The notes beneath the pieces were generated by a model. That model was not told the origin of the DNA. It saw only the letters and a program-made list of their open reading frames with translations, and ran no database searches. 64,000 nt of DNA from NCBI GenBank assembly GCA_002633005.1, contig NMRA01000157.1, positions 734,607 through 798,606 on the forward strand, written 5' to 3'. The number at the start of each line of letters is the position of its first letter. Within the stretch, counting starts at the first letter, position 1. Below, one piece after another: positions 49,801 to 62,689 of the stretch. The translations under genes and the position numbers were made by a program. The DNA is from Phoronis australis. Lineage: Eukaryota > Phoronida > Phoronidae.

Positions 49801-52800
49801 TGTACAGACACACATCCCTCACCTTGCATTTAAAGTAGGATTGCGTAGTACTAACTCCCATACAAAAGCACTGCACTATATACTTACCCTCGTCTCCTAA
49901 CTGTGTCTGGCACATATCCCTCACCTTGCATTTACAGTAGGATTGCGTAGTACTAACTCCCATACAACAGCACTGCACTTTATACTTACCCTCGTCTAAT
50001 AACTGTGTCCAGCACATATCCCTCACCTTACACTTATGTGTGTGAATAAGCTAATATACCATTTACCTAGTACATAGTGCATGCTACACATCCCCCACCT
50101 CCCAGTTTCGTGTATTTACATAATAGTAACCTGTTTACATCCCCACTGCACCACATACTTACATGCCATCCCTACTCCACTGTGGATGACACACATCTCC
50201 CACCTCCCAGTTTCGTGTATTTATATAATAGTAAACTGTTTACATCCCCACTGCACCATATACTTACATGCCATCCCTACTCCACTGTGCCTGACACATA
50301 TCTCCCACCTTCCAGTTATGTGTGTTGGTGTACACCTGCTCAGACTGGGGCTCCGTTGTTTCCTCACCATCTGCTGGTTTGTTCATCAGCTCCAGAGTCA
50401 GATCCACCACTTCCTGTTAAGAGAAACATTCCCAAGATCAGTAACATTTCCTTCTTTATCACCACCCAAAAAGCTAAGTTCTCAGTCCCGGGAAACAGAG
50501 CTCGAATATTTGCATACCACAACATTCACACAGAGACCATTCAGGGTATCATGTGTCAACAAAGCACTGAATGTTTACAGAACTGGCCTATTTCATAACA
50601 ATTGTAGGTGACATTTCAATTCCTTAATGGACAACAATACAAACCAAACACTTTCAAGCAAGGCAATTTTCAGACCCACATTGTTTAGAGCTCATCAGCC
50701 AATTTCAGAATTTCCATGCTTAGGGAGTACTAATGGAGGGGCACATTTACTATTAATGAAATGATGCTGGTGGCTAATAATTATTTAAGCACTTACTTGA
50801 CAGCCAATGACCAACTAATCTATTCTTAAACATCATGACAGGAACCTAAAAGTGTGATCAAGTGATCAGTAAAATTGTGACTGTTTATACATTGTCAAGT
50901 TTAGCCTGACAAAGAGTGGGTAAATTTACTACTATAGACACACAACTGTGTTAGCTCATTACCCTTGGCAATCCATAGACATGGGCATAATCCATTTGAC
51001 TACACCGAGAATATCAAAAGAGTACTAAGTACTGAGTAGATTTATGCATTGATGTCAACTTGATCCTCAACTCCATACTGCAGATTGACTGCAATAGATG
51101 CGCATAGAGGTGAACAAAAACAACGGTACCTGCAGATCTGTCTTGAGCTTATTGAGTTCTTCATTATCTGGATCTGTTGTGAGCGCAGCTTCCACCTGTA
51201 AACAATACATCCTTCAGTCCAAAGTCATTATACAGTATACAAGCTGATTAAGTTGCATTGAACTTGGGAAAGTCACTCTAAGATTCTGTGATCCTCTGAA
51301 TGACTTGACATGCATTTGAACTATTTTGAGTTGAAAAACAGTCACCCAATATCTTAGACATATCCTTAATGGAGATGGTCAAGACTATGTAGGACACACA
51401 AGCCAAGCATCTAATGCATATGTGTGTGTGTGTGCGTGCGTGTGTGTGCTTGTGTGCGCGCGCGTGTATTGTGTTAGCATGTTGTGTGTGTCTTAACAAT
51501 GTAAAAGTATATATTTTCTCTAAGTATAAGGCCTGTAGAATATTACTTTTGACTTTATACCTGTCTGAAACATGTGACCGTGTATTTATAATTAATAATT
51601 TCCCTCGTGTACCATCCGCCATCTTCAAATACTAATTTTAGGTCGTCCGACACTGCCGCGAGGTGTCATATTTTAAAAATGACTGACACCTGAGATCGGC
51701 TTACAAGAAAATGAACACCTTGAAAAACATGGAATACAATAGGAATTGCCATGGCGAAACTATTCAGAAAATAGTAATATTCAGGATATGAATTTATAGC
51801 GTCGGATTGTAAACACTGACCCAACACAGTTTTGTACCAAGGCAATTACCCTGATAAAAAGTTAGTAAAACAGTGAATAACATCGAATGAAACACTCTGT
51901 GAGTTACAATCCACAGAAACCATAACACTGGAGACAATTTAGTCAACATAATTTGAACAAATCCATGAAACTCTGTCGAGGTTCCCTCGAGCTTCCCTTG
52001 CCAGCTGCCATTTTGACGAAGTCATGTGACATCACACCAATTCATAAACAAAAAGTCCCAGGGACACAACTCCTACAACCTCCTCAACATATCCTCCAGT
52101 GATACATATTTGCAAGTGCCACACGCTCCACTCAGTCTCTTGTTGCCTAACTCATGTGATGTGGTTGTTGCGCGTCATGAAAAAGTTAATGGAGACCAAA
52201 AAGTGGACTAGGAATTCTTCACCAAAGTCATCTTAATTCTGTTGACATGGTTCATTGAGATTTTGCAAGAACCAGAAAGGATGGCTGAGGAAAGTAAGTG
52301 TTTTTTAAGAGGCCTGGAACGCGAAAAACAGGCTAAACTGTATTATTCAATGTGGTTCTCTGCCACTGAAACAGAATTCAACCTGCTCAACAGGTCTTTT
52401 TACAGTTTGTTTGTAAAGATTATGCATTTCTGTTGATATCAAAGCATTTTTCGTTTAGTTTCAAATTTCAAAAAACGATATGTCGACTGCTCATCACTTC
52501 TTTGATTTTTCTCCTTCAAGGCAAAGCACAACAGAGGCTCATATGATTCACTGGAAGTACATCTACAACATTCCCCCTTCCCAATGAAACAGGCGTGCCA
52601 CCAGGAAAGGTGAACACCAGGTTGTCTCTCATACAGGTAATCAACTTCCCTTAGTACCGTTACCACCACAATACAGGTGAACACAAGGTTGCCTCTCACA
52701 CAGGTCCTCAACTCCTGGAAATTTTACCATCATCATAACTATGCGCGCCATCCGAGGTCCGCAAGTACTAGTTGGCATTAGCAGTGCTTCTTCGGTAGAT

Positions 52801-54222
52801 CATCCGTTTGCCCACTACGCCATTTGTAGTAATAGCCAAGATTACCCGACCAGGGAATTGAACCAGAGACCCCCATAAAACCGGCAAGTGTGCTAACCAT
52901 TCAGCTAATAGGCAATTGCCCGTTAGCGAGTGGGTTTGTACGGTACTTTAGTAGTAATTTACAATGCTGGATGTCCTGGATGCATTGAAAAATGGCCGCA
53001 CGCAAACAAGAGATTTCCAGTCTGTCACTTACACATAGTATACCTAATTATCGGATGAACCCTAAATATCAGACATTTCATAAAATCTTACTTGAAGCAT
53101 AATCTGTGAATTAAATGACACCAATTTTTGTTCCGCTGTAATACATTCAATGTCCGGCACCGTCTTGTTTTTTACAGCGTTGCCTCGTTTTGATTTCACC
53201 GAGAGGGTGCAATTTAGACCCCTAAGTCGGCCTAAAATGGACGATCACATAAATCGGTTATAAAAGTTGAAAACAAAATCTTTTTCCACAATGAAACCAT
53301 CTCATTGAACTGACAATATGTCACTGTTCCATTTTTTCATTTGTTCTTCAACTCAAGTCAAACCCCGACCGCCCATGTGCGGGTGTCATATCAAGAAGCC
53401 AAAGAGATACTAAAAACTGCAATGAGTTTGCAAGTGCTTTAGTCGTCTGCACTGATTCATCGAAACGACTTGACGCCATCATCAGATTTCATTTTATGGA
53501 TAATTTTGTTGCGAATGGACCTGTGTTCTAGCAGTATATACGTCAAAACACTCGAGCTGAAATTTGGCTACAAGGTGCCTGCAGCCATTACGTGGTCAGT
53601 CAGTTTTCCGCGGTGTGGCGTATGGGGAAACATGATGTCCAATATTTAGGTTCTCCGAAGGTTTGCTAGTTGTGTTTTTTAAAGATCAGTCAGAACGTAA
53701 ATGTGGTCTTCGGTGACAAGATATTGTAACAGAACAATTCTATAAAGGTAAGCCTTTATTTCAGCAAAGAATTTACAACAAACCGTAGTATTTTCAATTA
53801 TATATAATGCAAAATGTGCCAAAACGTCCGATAATTAGGTCACTTGACTGTATAGCAAGTTTGTGGGCACACTTTTGGAAAGTGAAAGCTTGATTCAAAA
53901 TAATCTTAGCGTAGGAGTAAAAAGTGGATTGAGGCATATATCATCCATGTATGATCATTTTGTAGGAGATATGAAGGATTGAATAGGAACCCGGCAACTA
54001 GGTCGTCAACACAATGACTTCTGACTGAGTTGCCGATTCCCCTTTTAACTGAGAACCTGCAAGACCTTGTCTCAGCAATTATTTCTAGGGTCAAATATTC
54101 TGGAAATGTTTCTAATACTTCTGAGCCCCACAATAACGATGCTGAACATATAACATCACGATAAATACCTGCTGAAGCTGTAATTTGTAGTTAACCAAAT
54201 TCGCTTCCAGATCAGTCGCCAT
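46661..54222 (-). CDS. SMNDC1: SMNDC1 (SPF30), Tudor-domain splicing factor, complete coding sequence
   Basis: Exons in transcript order: 54222-54169, 51195-51130, 50413-50268, 49666-49508, 48565-48439, 46807-46661. That is 699 bp, or 232 residues (human 238). SMNDC1 is a nuclear spliceosome factor needed for tri-snRNP joining; its Tudor domain binds symmetrically dimethylated arginine. Visible regions are the N-terminus MATDLEANLVNYKLQLQQ, helical VEAALTTD.., and the Tudor domain (about residues 73-125: NWKVGDMCQAQWSRDGMYYEA...VTFSSYGDTEVS). Then come the basic coiled segment EYKRKKALKKRERMKQLEE and the conserved tail KKSIFATPD, GRVGVGTCGISGKPMT. In the Tudor cage the usual YGN is YGD. Every junction keeps phase. 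Exon 3 borders an unusual tandem array. Confidence 0.97.
47100..47600 (+). repeat. Diverged dispersed repeat in SMNDC1 intron 5
   Basis: Counterpart of 32540-33110, with the AACCTGTCATCCATCACAAAA and AACGAACTGTCAG blocks placed before the TGGTCTAAAC...CCACCATATTTTGTT blocks, the reverse of their order at 32.5 kb. A purine/pyrimidine-skewed stretch follows at 47,930-48,070. Confidence 0.6.
48439..48565 (-). CDS. SMNDC1: SMNDC1 exon 5 (basic coiled segment)
   Basis: 127 bp, KDKLAAEREYKRKKALKKRE followed by an E/K-rich helix and DWKEFSSK. The donor gtcacc is weak but fixes the frame to exon 6. Confidence 0.93.
49508..49666 (-). CDS. SMNDC1: SMNDC1 exon 4 (Tudor end)
   Basis: 159 bp, YYEATVDEILEDGSCTVTF, SSYGDTEVSQVTALRPVDD and a polar linker. 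The donor falls within a Lys codon (AA|gtaggt). Confidence 0.96.
49800..50320 (-). repeat. Tandem array derived from SMNDC1 exon 3 tail plus 5' splice site
   Basis: Reading the minus strand, the true exon end (AAGGTGGGAGATATGTGTCA ... GGCATGTAAGTATATGG) is followed by at least five degenerate copies, near 50,200, 50,095, 50,020, 49,920 and 49,820. The spacing is about 105 bp for the first group and about 101 bp for the last. The nearest copy still reads NWEVGDVCHPQWSRDG with a gtaagt donor. Farther copies read KVRDMCQTQL..EG with ggtaagtata. The array sits in intron 3, immediately after the exon. Confidence 0.85.
50268..50413 (-). CDS. SMNDC1: SMNDC1 exon 3 (Tudor start)
   Basis: 146 bp, EVVDLTLELMNKPADGEE through NWKVGDMCQAQWSRDG plus two bases of Met. 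The donor is gtaagt. Degenerate copies of the last 50 or so bases and the donor follow downstream in the intron. Confidence 0.96.
50640..51120. other. SMNDC1 intron 2, nothing recognised
   Basis: A/T-rich intron between exons 3 and 2 without recognisable elements. Confidence 0.5.
51130..51195 (-). CDS. SMNDC1: SMNDC1 exon 2
   Basis: 22 codons, VEAALTTDPDNEELNKLK plus TDLQ, phase 0 at both ends. Human has VEAALSGNGENEDLLKLKKDLQ. Confidence 0.96.
51417..51475. repeat. TG/CG alternating microsatellite
   Basis: TGTGTGTGTGTGCGTGCG followed by TGTGTGTGCTTGTG and GCGCGCGTG. Alternating purine-pyrimidine runs like this are prone to left-handed (Z) DNA. It lies in SMNDC1 intron 1. Confidence 0.9.
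52590..52715. repeat. About 67-bp direct repeat x2
   Basis: CAGGTGAACACAAGGTTGCC resembles the preceding AAGGTGAACACCAGGTTGTC, followed in both by CTCTCA.ACAGGT..TCAACT. This is a simple local duplication next to the SINE. Confidence 0.75.
52745..52918 (-). mobile_element. tRNA-derived SINE
   Basis: On the minus strand there is an RNA polymerase III A box TAGCTGAATGG (52907-52897). About 33 bases on is a B box GGTTCAATTCC (52864-52854), both close to consensus, inside a tRNA-like 5' part of about 75 bp. An unrelated body runs to about 52745, followed by a short ATGATGATGG tail. The acceptor stem does not pair well, so this is not a functional tRNA gene. Confidence 0.8.
54169..54222 (-). CDS. 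SMNDC1: SMNDC1 exon 1
   Basis: 18 codons from the ATG at 54222 to donor gtattt. The peptide matches the human start (DLAKQLASYKAQLQQ) in length and pattern. Intron 1 is about 3 kb. Confidence 0.93.
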
Positions 54223-57200
54223 TGTTCAGAAAGAGGTTTTATCACGCTGAATTGTGTACACTTTTGTATTACTTCTGTAAATAGATATCTTCTGAATATG
54301 TGTAGTCAGTTACAGCTTAAATATTACACGAAATGAGTTAATTTAAAAATCAAGGTTGCATAATTTTGTCTTTTCAACAACAACTGAGAAATGATGTCAA
54401 AAGCGACAGTTCCCCCTGTGAAATGCTTTGAACAACGACATCTAGGTTTCATCGCTAGAATCAAAATAGTCTGAAGGCCGGTAAGATCACAGGCGCTTGG
54501 GTAAGATAGGATGTCGTCGGGGCCGGCTGCATGGCCTGACGTTACCTCCTGCTTGACCATGACGATGAAAACTCTCGCCTTTCAGAGCACTTGCCCACAT
54601 CGAAATCATTATTTCAATCGAAATCGTTATTTCAAGACTCAGGAAAATATAGAAAAGTTGCCCTGTATTTCACTCACTGGCGTGATTTCCGATGGCATTG
54701 GTAAAGCTGTAGGTCTATAGGCGGCATAGGCCCTAGCCTTCTAAATATATACCGGTAGGACTACAGCTTTCTGTATTTTGACGACTTCTGCATCGATTTT
54801 CATCATTCGATACTAACGGCTAATATTCACCTTTCACTTTTAAAAACATTCATTTGGTCGTTTGCCTTGCTAAATGTTTGTTTGTTTTTTTTTTTGACTT
54901 TGAGTACCCGCCCGGCCGTAGCCTTCACTAACAAGCAGGCGCGTTGCCGGGGCGACCCCACAACTGAGATCGGCCGTAACGGCGCCATCAAGTCTTTCAT
55001 GGGCCGAGGAACTTGGCTGGATACTGTGAGACAGGGCCTAAACACTGCACACTTTCTCGTCGTCAACTTGCGTGCAAACCCTGTAAGCCTAAAGGCTGCC
55101 TACTAGAGCAACGTACTTTGTTGATTTCATCCGCGCGGCGTAGGCCGTCGATGGCTTTTGCTCACATTTTAGCCAGACAAATCTTACACAAACAGGATTT
55201 CCACGTAAGTGGACGACGAGAAAGCATGCACTGTTTACTCCCTAGCGAATTCTTCGGACACGCCAAAAGCTTGACGTCAACGTCTGCACAGATTGAACTT
55301 GAGCTATAGTCGCTGTTCGATGGGCTTGGCTGCCAAATGAGACAATTGCGGTCGTAAACTATAGTACTGATTAGTGCACGAATTTCAAAGTCAAAAAACG
55401 AAGGCAAACAAGCCACATGACTGTTTTTAAAATTGAAAAGTAAAAAACAACAGTCTTTGGTTTTTTAAAATCAATTAATGCATCATTTTACGAGAGAAAT
55501 TATAACACGAGCATTAGGTCTATTGTGTGAATTGATTAGGACAGGTTATTCACAGGCTGGATTAAGCTCGCCTAGGGGTTGGGATAAACCCAAACTTTTA
55601 GCGTAGGACTGTATGCACACATAAAACAATTTACATATACACCGAGGAACATTATATGTGAAACACCGGGCACATGCGCAGATATGTATAACCACTTAGG
55701 CAAAAATCTATGAAAAAACGCAATGTTTCGGAATAGATAAAGTCGGTGGCTAGGTATCAAGCGACATTTCGAGAGTTGTCTAACGTTTCTATTTACCGCA
55801 CGAACTATGTAAAGCAACTCGATCCGACTCAGAAAATCGTATACAAGCAGATGCATGCGCAACAGCAGTTCTGTACTCAGTACTACCCAGGCTTGGAGGG
55901 GATCCCCATAATGGCTTAGAATTTTGCGGACAGTTGTAAATTATGGGAGTCACTCACACACAATAGGTCTTTTGAAATTGACATGCGTGTTCAGTGCAAA
56001 GCAGGCGTGCGTTCAGTAACGCTGGGACCTACGCTAGGGGCTACAATACGACCTATCTAAAATTTGGCCAAAGTCACGTATTCTTGTTAAAAATACACGG
56101 TAATATCTCACGTACTCTCGCGAAGTCTTGCTTTTTAGCGAGGTCCTAGCGTTACTGAACGAGAGGCTGTTGTTTGTAAACCCTGCTCTTAGTCATATCA
56201 CTGTCCAAGTTGAACTGTGTGATAACTAAACATTTCAGACTTACTAACAAAAAGGACTTGCGTCTCTGGCTAAGAAGATAATTGTTTTGTTACCCTTGTG
56301 AATTCTGAATAGCCGAGCACAGAATGAGAAATACTACGAGAGCCTGGATGGTTTCAGAGAAACCTTAGAAAACTTACGACGAGTGCCCTCATGGCGTTTT
56401 TTTTCCTAAATGGGTGGGTGCTGATAGAGAAACTACAGTCAACCCTAAAGCAAATAAATCGTATCTTGACATCTTTCATCGTGTATTTTCGTGAATTGTC
56501 TTTTAGGCGTATACGTTTTCTGGTTCCTGCAATTAAGACGGGTAAACTAAGACGAGTCAGAAAATCCGTCAATGTTGAGTGTTTTTTTTCGGAAAATTGG
56601 CTACGTTCGCGGTGTCACAATTACAGAAAAGTCCAGTGTTTAGTCTAAGACCAGTGAAGGCCACTCATAATTTGATTGAGATGGTATTCTAAGCTTATTA
56701 TTTATTACCTTTTTAGTTACTGGGGTTGTGTTTGGCCACTTTTTGACTGTACTGAAGAAAGTACAAAGCTCACAGGAAAAGATTATTGGTTAACGATCTC
56801 ATAATGGTTATATAAATGTCGAGATTAGTCATAAATCGTGCCTCGTTAGCAAAGGATGTTTGTATTACACATGAACTCCAAATGTTATTTTCAGGACACG
56901 ACAGTTTTCTATATTTAAATAATCCCAATAATTTGGGATGCATTCAGGACGGATATATCAAAATTTCAACGCGTTTGGTCACGATTATTTGGAAGCATAC
57001 CCACGCACTGGATACAGAGTCTTGCTGCTGGAAACACGTAAGTGCATAGTCCTCCGTTGATCAAACATTTTATCTCATTTTGTGGAAGCTTATTTCTCAT
57101 TACTATTCTCACAATGGACAAACACCATATGAACGGAGATGCAGATGTTGCCTCCCGATGTTGCCTCTATTTTTCGAGTTAGATGTTATTTATTTTACCT

Positions 57201-60200
57201 AAACATCATTCAACAAAGAATGGACTCACCGGAGACAGCCCAAGAGTTGTTATCTCTGCGGCGAAGGATGTTAAAGTTGAGTCTCCGATGAGTTGCCAGC
57301 AGTCACTGGTACGGTGCGCGGCTTTAGACGCTCTGCGGCTGGGTTAAAGATCTTTTATAGGCCTAACTATCCCCAATTCCCGTACCAGGATGAATTTCAA
57401 AAATAACTTGACTTGGCTCCTCTTTTTTGAGAAACGATGCATTTTCAAAAAAAATATATCGAATTTATATAAGATTTCAGTATCACCGTTGACGCAAGAA
57501 CAGAAATTGGCAGTAGAAGGCAAATACATGCAGAGCTATTAGTTAGGAACAGATGATGTTTTTGGATTGGTGAGATTAGTTCAGACCGGGGGAAGCAAAG
57601 CAAATATTATCTTTAGACGTATGAAGATGTAATTATTGACTAAGTAAATGGACATATACAGTTTGGGATTATTCAGAGACGAGCAAGAAGTATCCGCTCA
57701 TCTACTTTTGAATACACTCACAGTAGGCATACTTGTAGTTTTCACTTAATTTTGTATGCCAAGCTTTCCTCTTTTTTCAGTTCCGGCCATCACCATACTG
57801 GAGTTAATTGGGACTTTTGGCCATGCATTACGCACTACGCCTAAATCCAATGGGTTTTTTAGCTTTCTATACACCTGACTACGTTATTTGTCGCCTTTAC
57901 TGGGAAAAGCCGGGGCACATGCTTTAATAATTTGGGTGAAAATTAGGCTGCGACCGGGATGCGAAATTGGCAGGATGGAAATGGTTCGCAGTAATATTAC
58001 CAAGGGTGCGTTCCGTAGACATTAGGCCTTCGCAGCTAGAAATCTTCACTTGTGGAACGGAATCAGCGAATTCTAACCCACAATTGAACATTCCAACCTC
58101 ACGGAACAATCGTTTCAGTGCTAGGATAGGGAAAAGTTCTCTACTCTATTGAGTACACGAGGTATAAATTCTACTCCTCCGCGGGTATCAATGAAATAAA
58201 CTCCTGAACCATTCTGAACACCTTGCTACTTTCAAACTGCAGAATGATTGGCCGTAAGACTGAAATTTCCAATTATGCACAAGTAACGGTCACCTTCGAG
58301 AGGAAATTCGAGCCATGAAAATATCGAAGCATACTCGCGAAACATACAACTTTCATTCGCGTGATTTTTGTGGTCTTGCGTGATCCTCGTTTTATGCGAA
58401 TTTCTTGCGTCTACCCAACTCACCCCTGTTAGAACTCGACTGTAAATCCGCGATCCGTCCAAGAAAAGAATTTTTGACGTAGACCACAAGATTTATATCA
58501 GAGTCCATGACAAGGAGGAATGTTTCTGGCTTGAACTTATCGCTTTCTAATAACAAAATTCAACTTGGTTCAGCTTCAAAACCGAAAACACTCTCTTCAA
58601 ACTCTTACCTTTGACATCAGCTTGTTTTCATTCATAGACTCACTTATCTTGGAATTACAACTTGCTATCTGATTTGTTTTTTTTTTAATTATTCATTATC
58701 GTTTTTTGTAGGAAAGTTTGAACCCACAAGGTGCCATGACCTTGCGCATGAACAGATGTATTCTGCTAATAGCGTGTTTCTATGAAATCAAGCACAGTGT
58801 GGCAGGTAACTGGGCAAATAATAATTGGATTTCCATAAGGGGTGTCGTTTTCGATAAATACGCGTCACCGCACAACCGATGGCAGTTGCCAAATCCACCA
58901 TGGACACTGATACTAAATGCATTTGTGAGGGGATTAACAATAGTCATAACCTAAAATGCACTCTACTTGGATTTTTCAATATTAGCTTTTTAGTTGTGTA
59001 TTTGCGAGTCTAGGAGTTGCGCCCTTCTAAACGTACCAATAAAAACATAGTTGAGAAAAAAATAACGAACACATACGTTTCACGTGACTTTCAGTTAATC
59101 ACAAACAAGGTTAATTTTTATTCGTATCAAGGGTTTCGACAGCTCGCAAGTTCCACAGTCTTCCTCCGTCACGTGCCGCACGAGCAATTACATTAAAGCA
59201 ACGTTAAATCCGTGATTTCTGTAAAAATAATTTGACTTACGGCCATTTACCATTATAAAATTGGGTTTATCCTGATCCTCACTCAGCTTAGAAAAGGTCT
59301 TTGGGCTAGGGAAGAATTGGCAGACCGATACGTCATGACTTGAAATTTTGTGAGCCCTGAAATCATCTTAAAGTTGTTTAAGGATTATTTTGTGACTTAT
59401 TTTATATTGGTAAGTGGCCTAAATCAAAAGTTATTTTCAGCTTGCGACGCACGTATCATTTATCTATTATTCGGGACATATGTCGATCATAAACAGCTGT
59501 TTTAAAACTTTGACAAGGGATATGCGTAGGCACGTATTTGAAACAATGTATATGCATAAAAACTTAGGCCTGTTCTGCAGATGCAAGTTTACGAAAAAGC
59601 AAGATAACACAGTTCTTCGTGAGATATAATATGCATTGCAAGGAAGCACGCGATCACACTATCCTTACTCGCGAGTGTCTTGCGCCTATAGAACGCGCCC
59701 GGGGTCTCTGTATTTTGGCACATGCATAGGTCTATATAGCAAAAGACGTTAATCTATGGTGCAACTCGGTACAACAATAACGATTGTTTCACGATGAAGG
59801 AAATGTGTTCGTGCGAAAACAGTTTCGAGACATTAAAGGGGACGGTAACTGTTTCTAATATCAATTCTGACTAAACTACGATGCTCTGGTTAGCTCAGAT
59901 AAATTTTCAAGGTAATTAAATTCTACTTTATCAGGCATGCGTCTCTTTGGAAGTGAGGTCTTATCATTCTTGTCATTTTTGTGCACATTTTATTGTGAAC
60001 ATCTGTTAGCTGTATACAATTTTCTAAAAATGTCTAAAAATTATTTGCCTTTTCCGAGTATTTTCGGCAGTAGCATGGCAAGGTTTGATGATGCTCCGGT
60101 GATTTATTATTGGATGCCCTTCTCGCAATAAAATGCATGAACCAGAGAACTACGTGACCCCTTCTACACATTACATTGAACCAGAATTCATTTGAGTGGG

Positions 60201-62689
60201 ATCGGCGAACTAAATACTGTATTTAGCTCCTTGGTGGGATTAAGTGATCGCTTGATCTGCATTGGACGGGGGTGGGAGTCGGGGTCCCCAAAAACACGTA
60301 TCGCGTGCAGGGTGAAGCTGCACTAGTTGCTGGTCTTAGACGCTGCGTTTGACTGTTCACACAGACGGGTGACGTCGTTGTCTTGAGTCACTACATAGGC
60401 CCTAAGAGCATCTCGCGACCCCTCTCCGATTTTAAGAAAGCACTTCTAGCAGTTGACGACGAAGCAGAGAAGGGAATACTGACGGTATGGCATCCCTTTT
60501 TAAACATGTTTAGCAGGTAACTGCGTTCATTTTCCCTTTGTAAGCTGACAGTAAAGCATGTTTGGCGCTCACACGACAGTTTTGCATCACTTCAGCCGTG
60601 AAGAGATAAAATGCTACATTTTTGACATGATCGAACCAACTCTGAAGGGTCATCGCATCCACATGAAATTGGTGAAACGGAACTCCTGCACTCTTGAGTC
60701 GAGAGCTCATGAAGCGTGGAACCCGTTACGCGCAGTTCCAAGCATATTGAAACAGACTCATAAAGATAGACGGCAAGAGGCGGTCTAACTTGTTACAAGC
60801 TGGCGAAAACAATATTGCAACCGATGTCAAACCGACAATCCAAAGCGCATTTAAACAAAGATGGCAGCATACATATTGTCTATGATGGCAGGGAATCACT
60901 CGGATACACTCTTTCACAGTGCTACGAAAGGGAACACTGTACAATGCTGTTTATCATGGCTTCTCATTGGTTAAAATAATGAAACCGACGTCATAACATT
61001 CAGTCATTCCCATTGCCGGGTTGAAATCTGAGAAACCCATTTCAGTTTAGTGTTACGTAGTATGGCGACCACCTTCGACTTGAATAGTTGCAATTTGTTA
61101 AAACAGGCAGGGATTGAAGTAAACAAAATTAAGGGAACCCCGATCCCGCAGCTAAGCCCACAAGTACAGTGCATAGAAGGCATGTGCAAGTGGTGGCGAT
61201 GTGATCGATAAACTTCCGACCAAGCATGCGCGTTGATGCCCACGCACGGAATTCCGTGTCGTTCATCATGTTTTCACTACAGGGCCACTTTTCAGTGTAT
61301 GTGGCGCTGTGTCAGAGGGCATCTCTCGGACTGAGAACGTCACTAATTCCGGAGTGACGCATGCATAATTTAAGCGAGAAAAACCGTTTAATTACTTAGA
61401 AATTTATCTCGGATAACCAGACATTTAACCAAAAATGGCACAAAAATATCATCCACCTTCCACTTTCAAAAGGAAACGCAGGTGCTTACCGTTAAACAAA
61501 CAGTTTCTACAAGATCGACTACAGTTGCTATAAAACGGATCTGTCACGGAGATATTACCCAATCATGTCAAAATTGATGTCATTTTGCCCTAGAGACTCT
61601 TTTTATTGGTATGTCTGGGTATGGGAGTCAATTTCTGGCACGTTATGTCATCACTTAAACACGGTAAAATACTCTTATCCCGTTAATCGAATGAAAATTA
61701 GCCACTCCACCGAGAAGAGCGTTCAACTACCACAGCGAGGTCTCAGTCCAGTGGCTCGAATTCATGCTAGAAAACCACATTTTCCTGTTAATAATATTAC
61801 TTTAACTGACGTGTTTTACCCTATACAGAATCCAGAATCAAACTCAGTTTGGACTGCATAGAAACCAAACGAGACTTTCTGAAAAGAAACATGGTTAATT
61901 TAGCATCATATGTAGGCCTACTTAAAAACAAACAACAGCATCCTTTCATAAGTGGCCACTTCTGTTGAACGTGTTTTCATTACTCAACAGGTCTCGACCA
62001 CCCCAGAACAAGAGGATGTATTCAAAATACCGGCTGGAGCTCCTGTAAAAGTGGTCAAAAGGCTTCTTTTGGATGGTCGATTTTCAGCGAAGCAGAGTGC
62101 GCGTGGTGTCGATCTTTTCTAAGTTTTACTTGTGGAGGTAAGACACCCTGAAATGAAATCCATTTTAAGACACACGCAATCCCGTAAGTCGCACTGAGTT
62201 ATTCAAACTCGAATAAAGTTGGTAGCGTTTTTTCCATTAAACGGTCAATGAATTACATTTTGTCGTAGTATAATTAGGAACGCTACCTTTTTATTAAGAA
62301 AACAAGACATTGGTTTCTACCTAAAGGCCAAACCTTGAACCATTTAAAAACCACGGTATTAAAGGTGGTGCTGCGTAAGGCTTAAATACATGATTGCATT
62401 GTCCACCGATATCAGCCAGTTGGCCTGCTATCTACAGTTGATGGGTCTTGGATTCTTTAATTAACCCCTTTTCACAGCTCACCATTTGCACTTATATGAA
62501 TATTCAATCATTTCCGTGGTATTATGTTAAGTTTTGTGTTTTACACCACCCCCCCAGTACCGAAATCGCTACAACGGGCTACAGGAGTGGGGTATGTCTA
62601 GCAAAACATTTACTTTATTTTATTTCGTCGTGTGTATAAAAAAACCTCCAGGATTTAAAGGGATGATAAGCCAACCTGCCTGTCCCGAG
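54223..62689. other. 8.5-kb region without recognised genes
   Basis: The first few hundred bases must include the SMNDC1 promoter. 54,900-55,280 has elevated G+C and CpG (GCCCGGCCG, CGCGCGGCG), as in a promoter or exon-1 island, but no start codon exon could be tied to it. Open frames at 56,816-57,049, 58,718-58,954 and 60,558-60,788 match no family I recognise. No upstream SORL1-like exon was identified. Confidence 0.45.

Noticed and set aside
50077-50611. Two plus-strand open frames of about 175 codons
   Set aside because: They are antisense to SMNDC1 exon 3 and its tandem array, and their regular composition comes from the repeats.
52840-52918. A functional tRNA gene on the minus strand
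   Set aside because: A and B boxes are present but acceptor-stem pairing is poor and the sequence continues into a SINE body.
61992-62150. Exon-like stretch between a CAACAG acceptor and a GTAAGA donor
   Set aside because: Neither open reading resembles VPS10 or any other family I know; splice-like ends occur often by chance.
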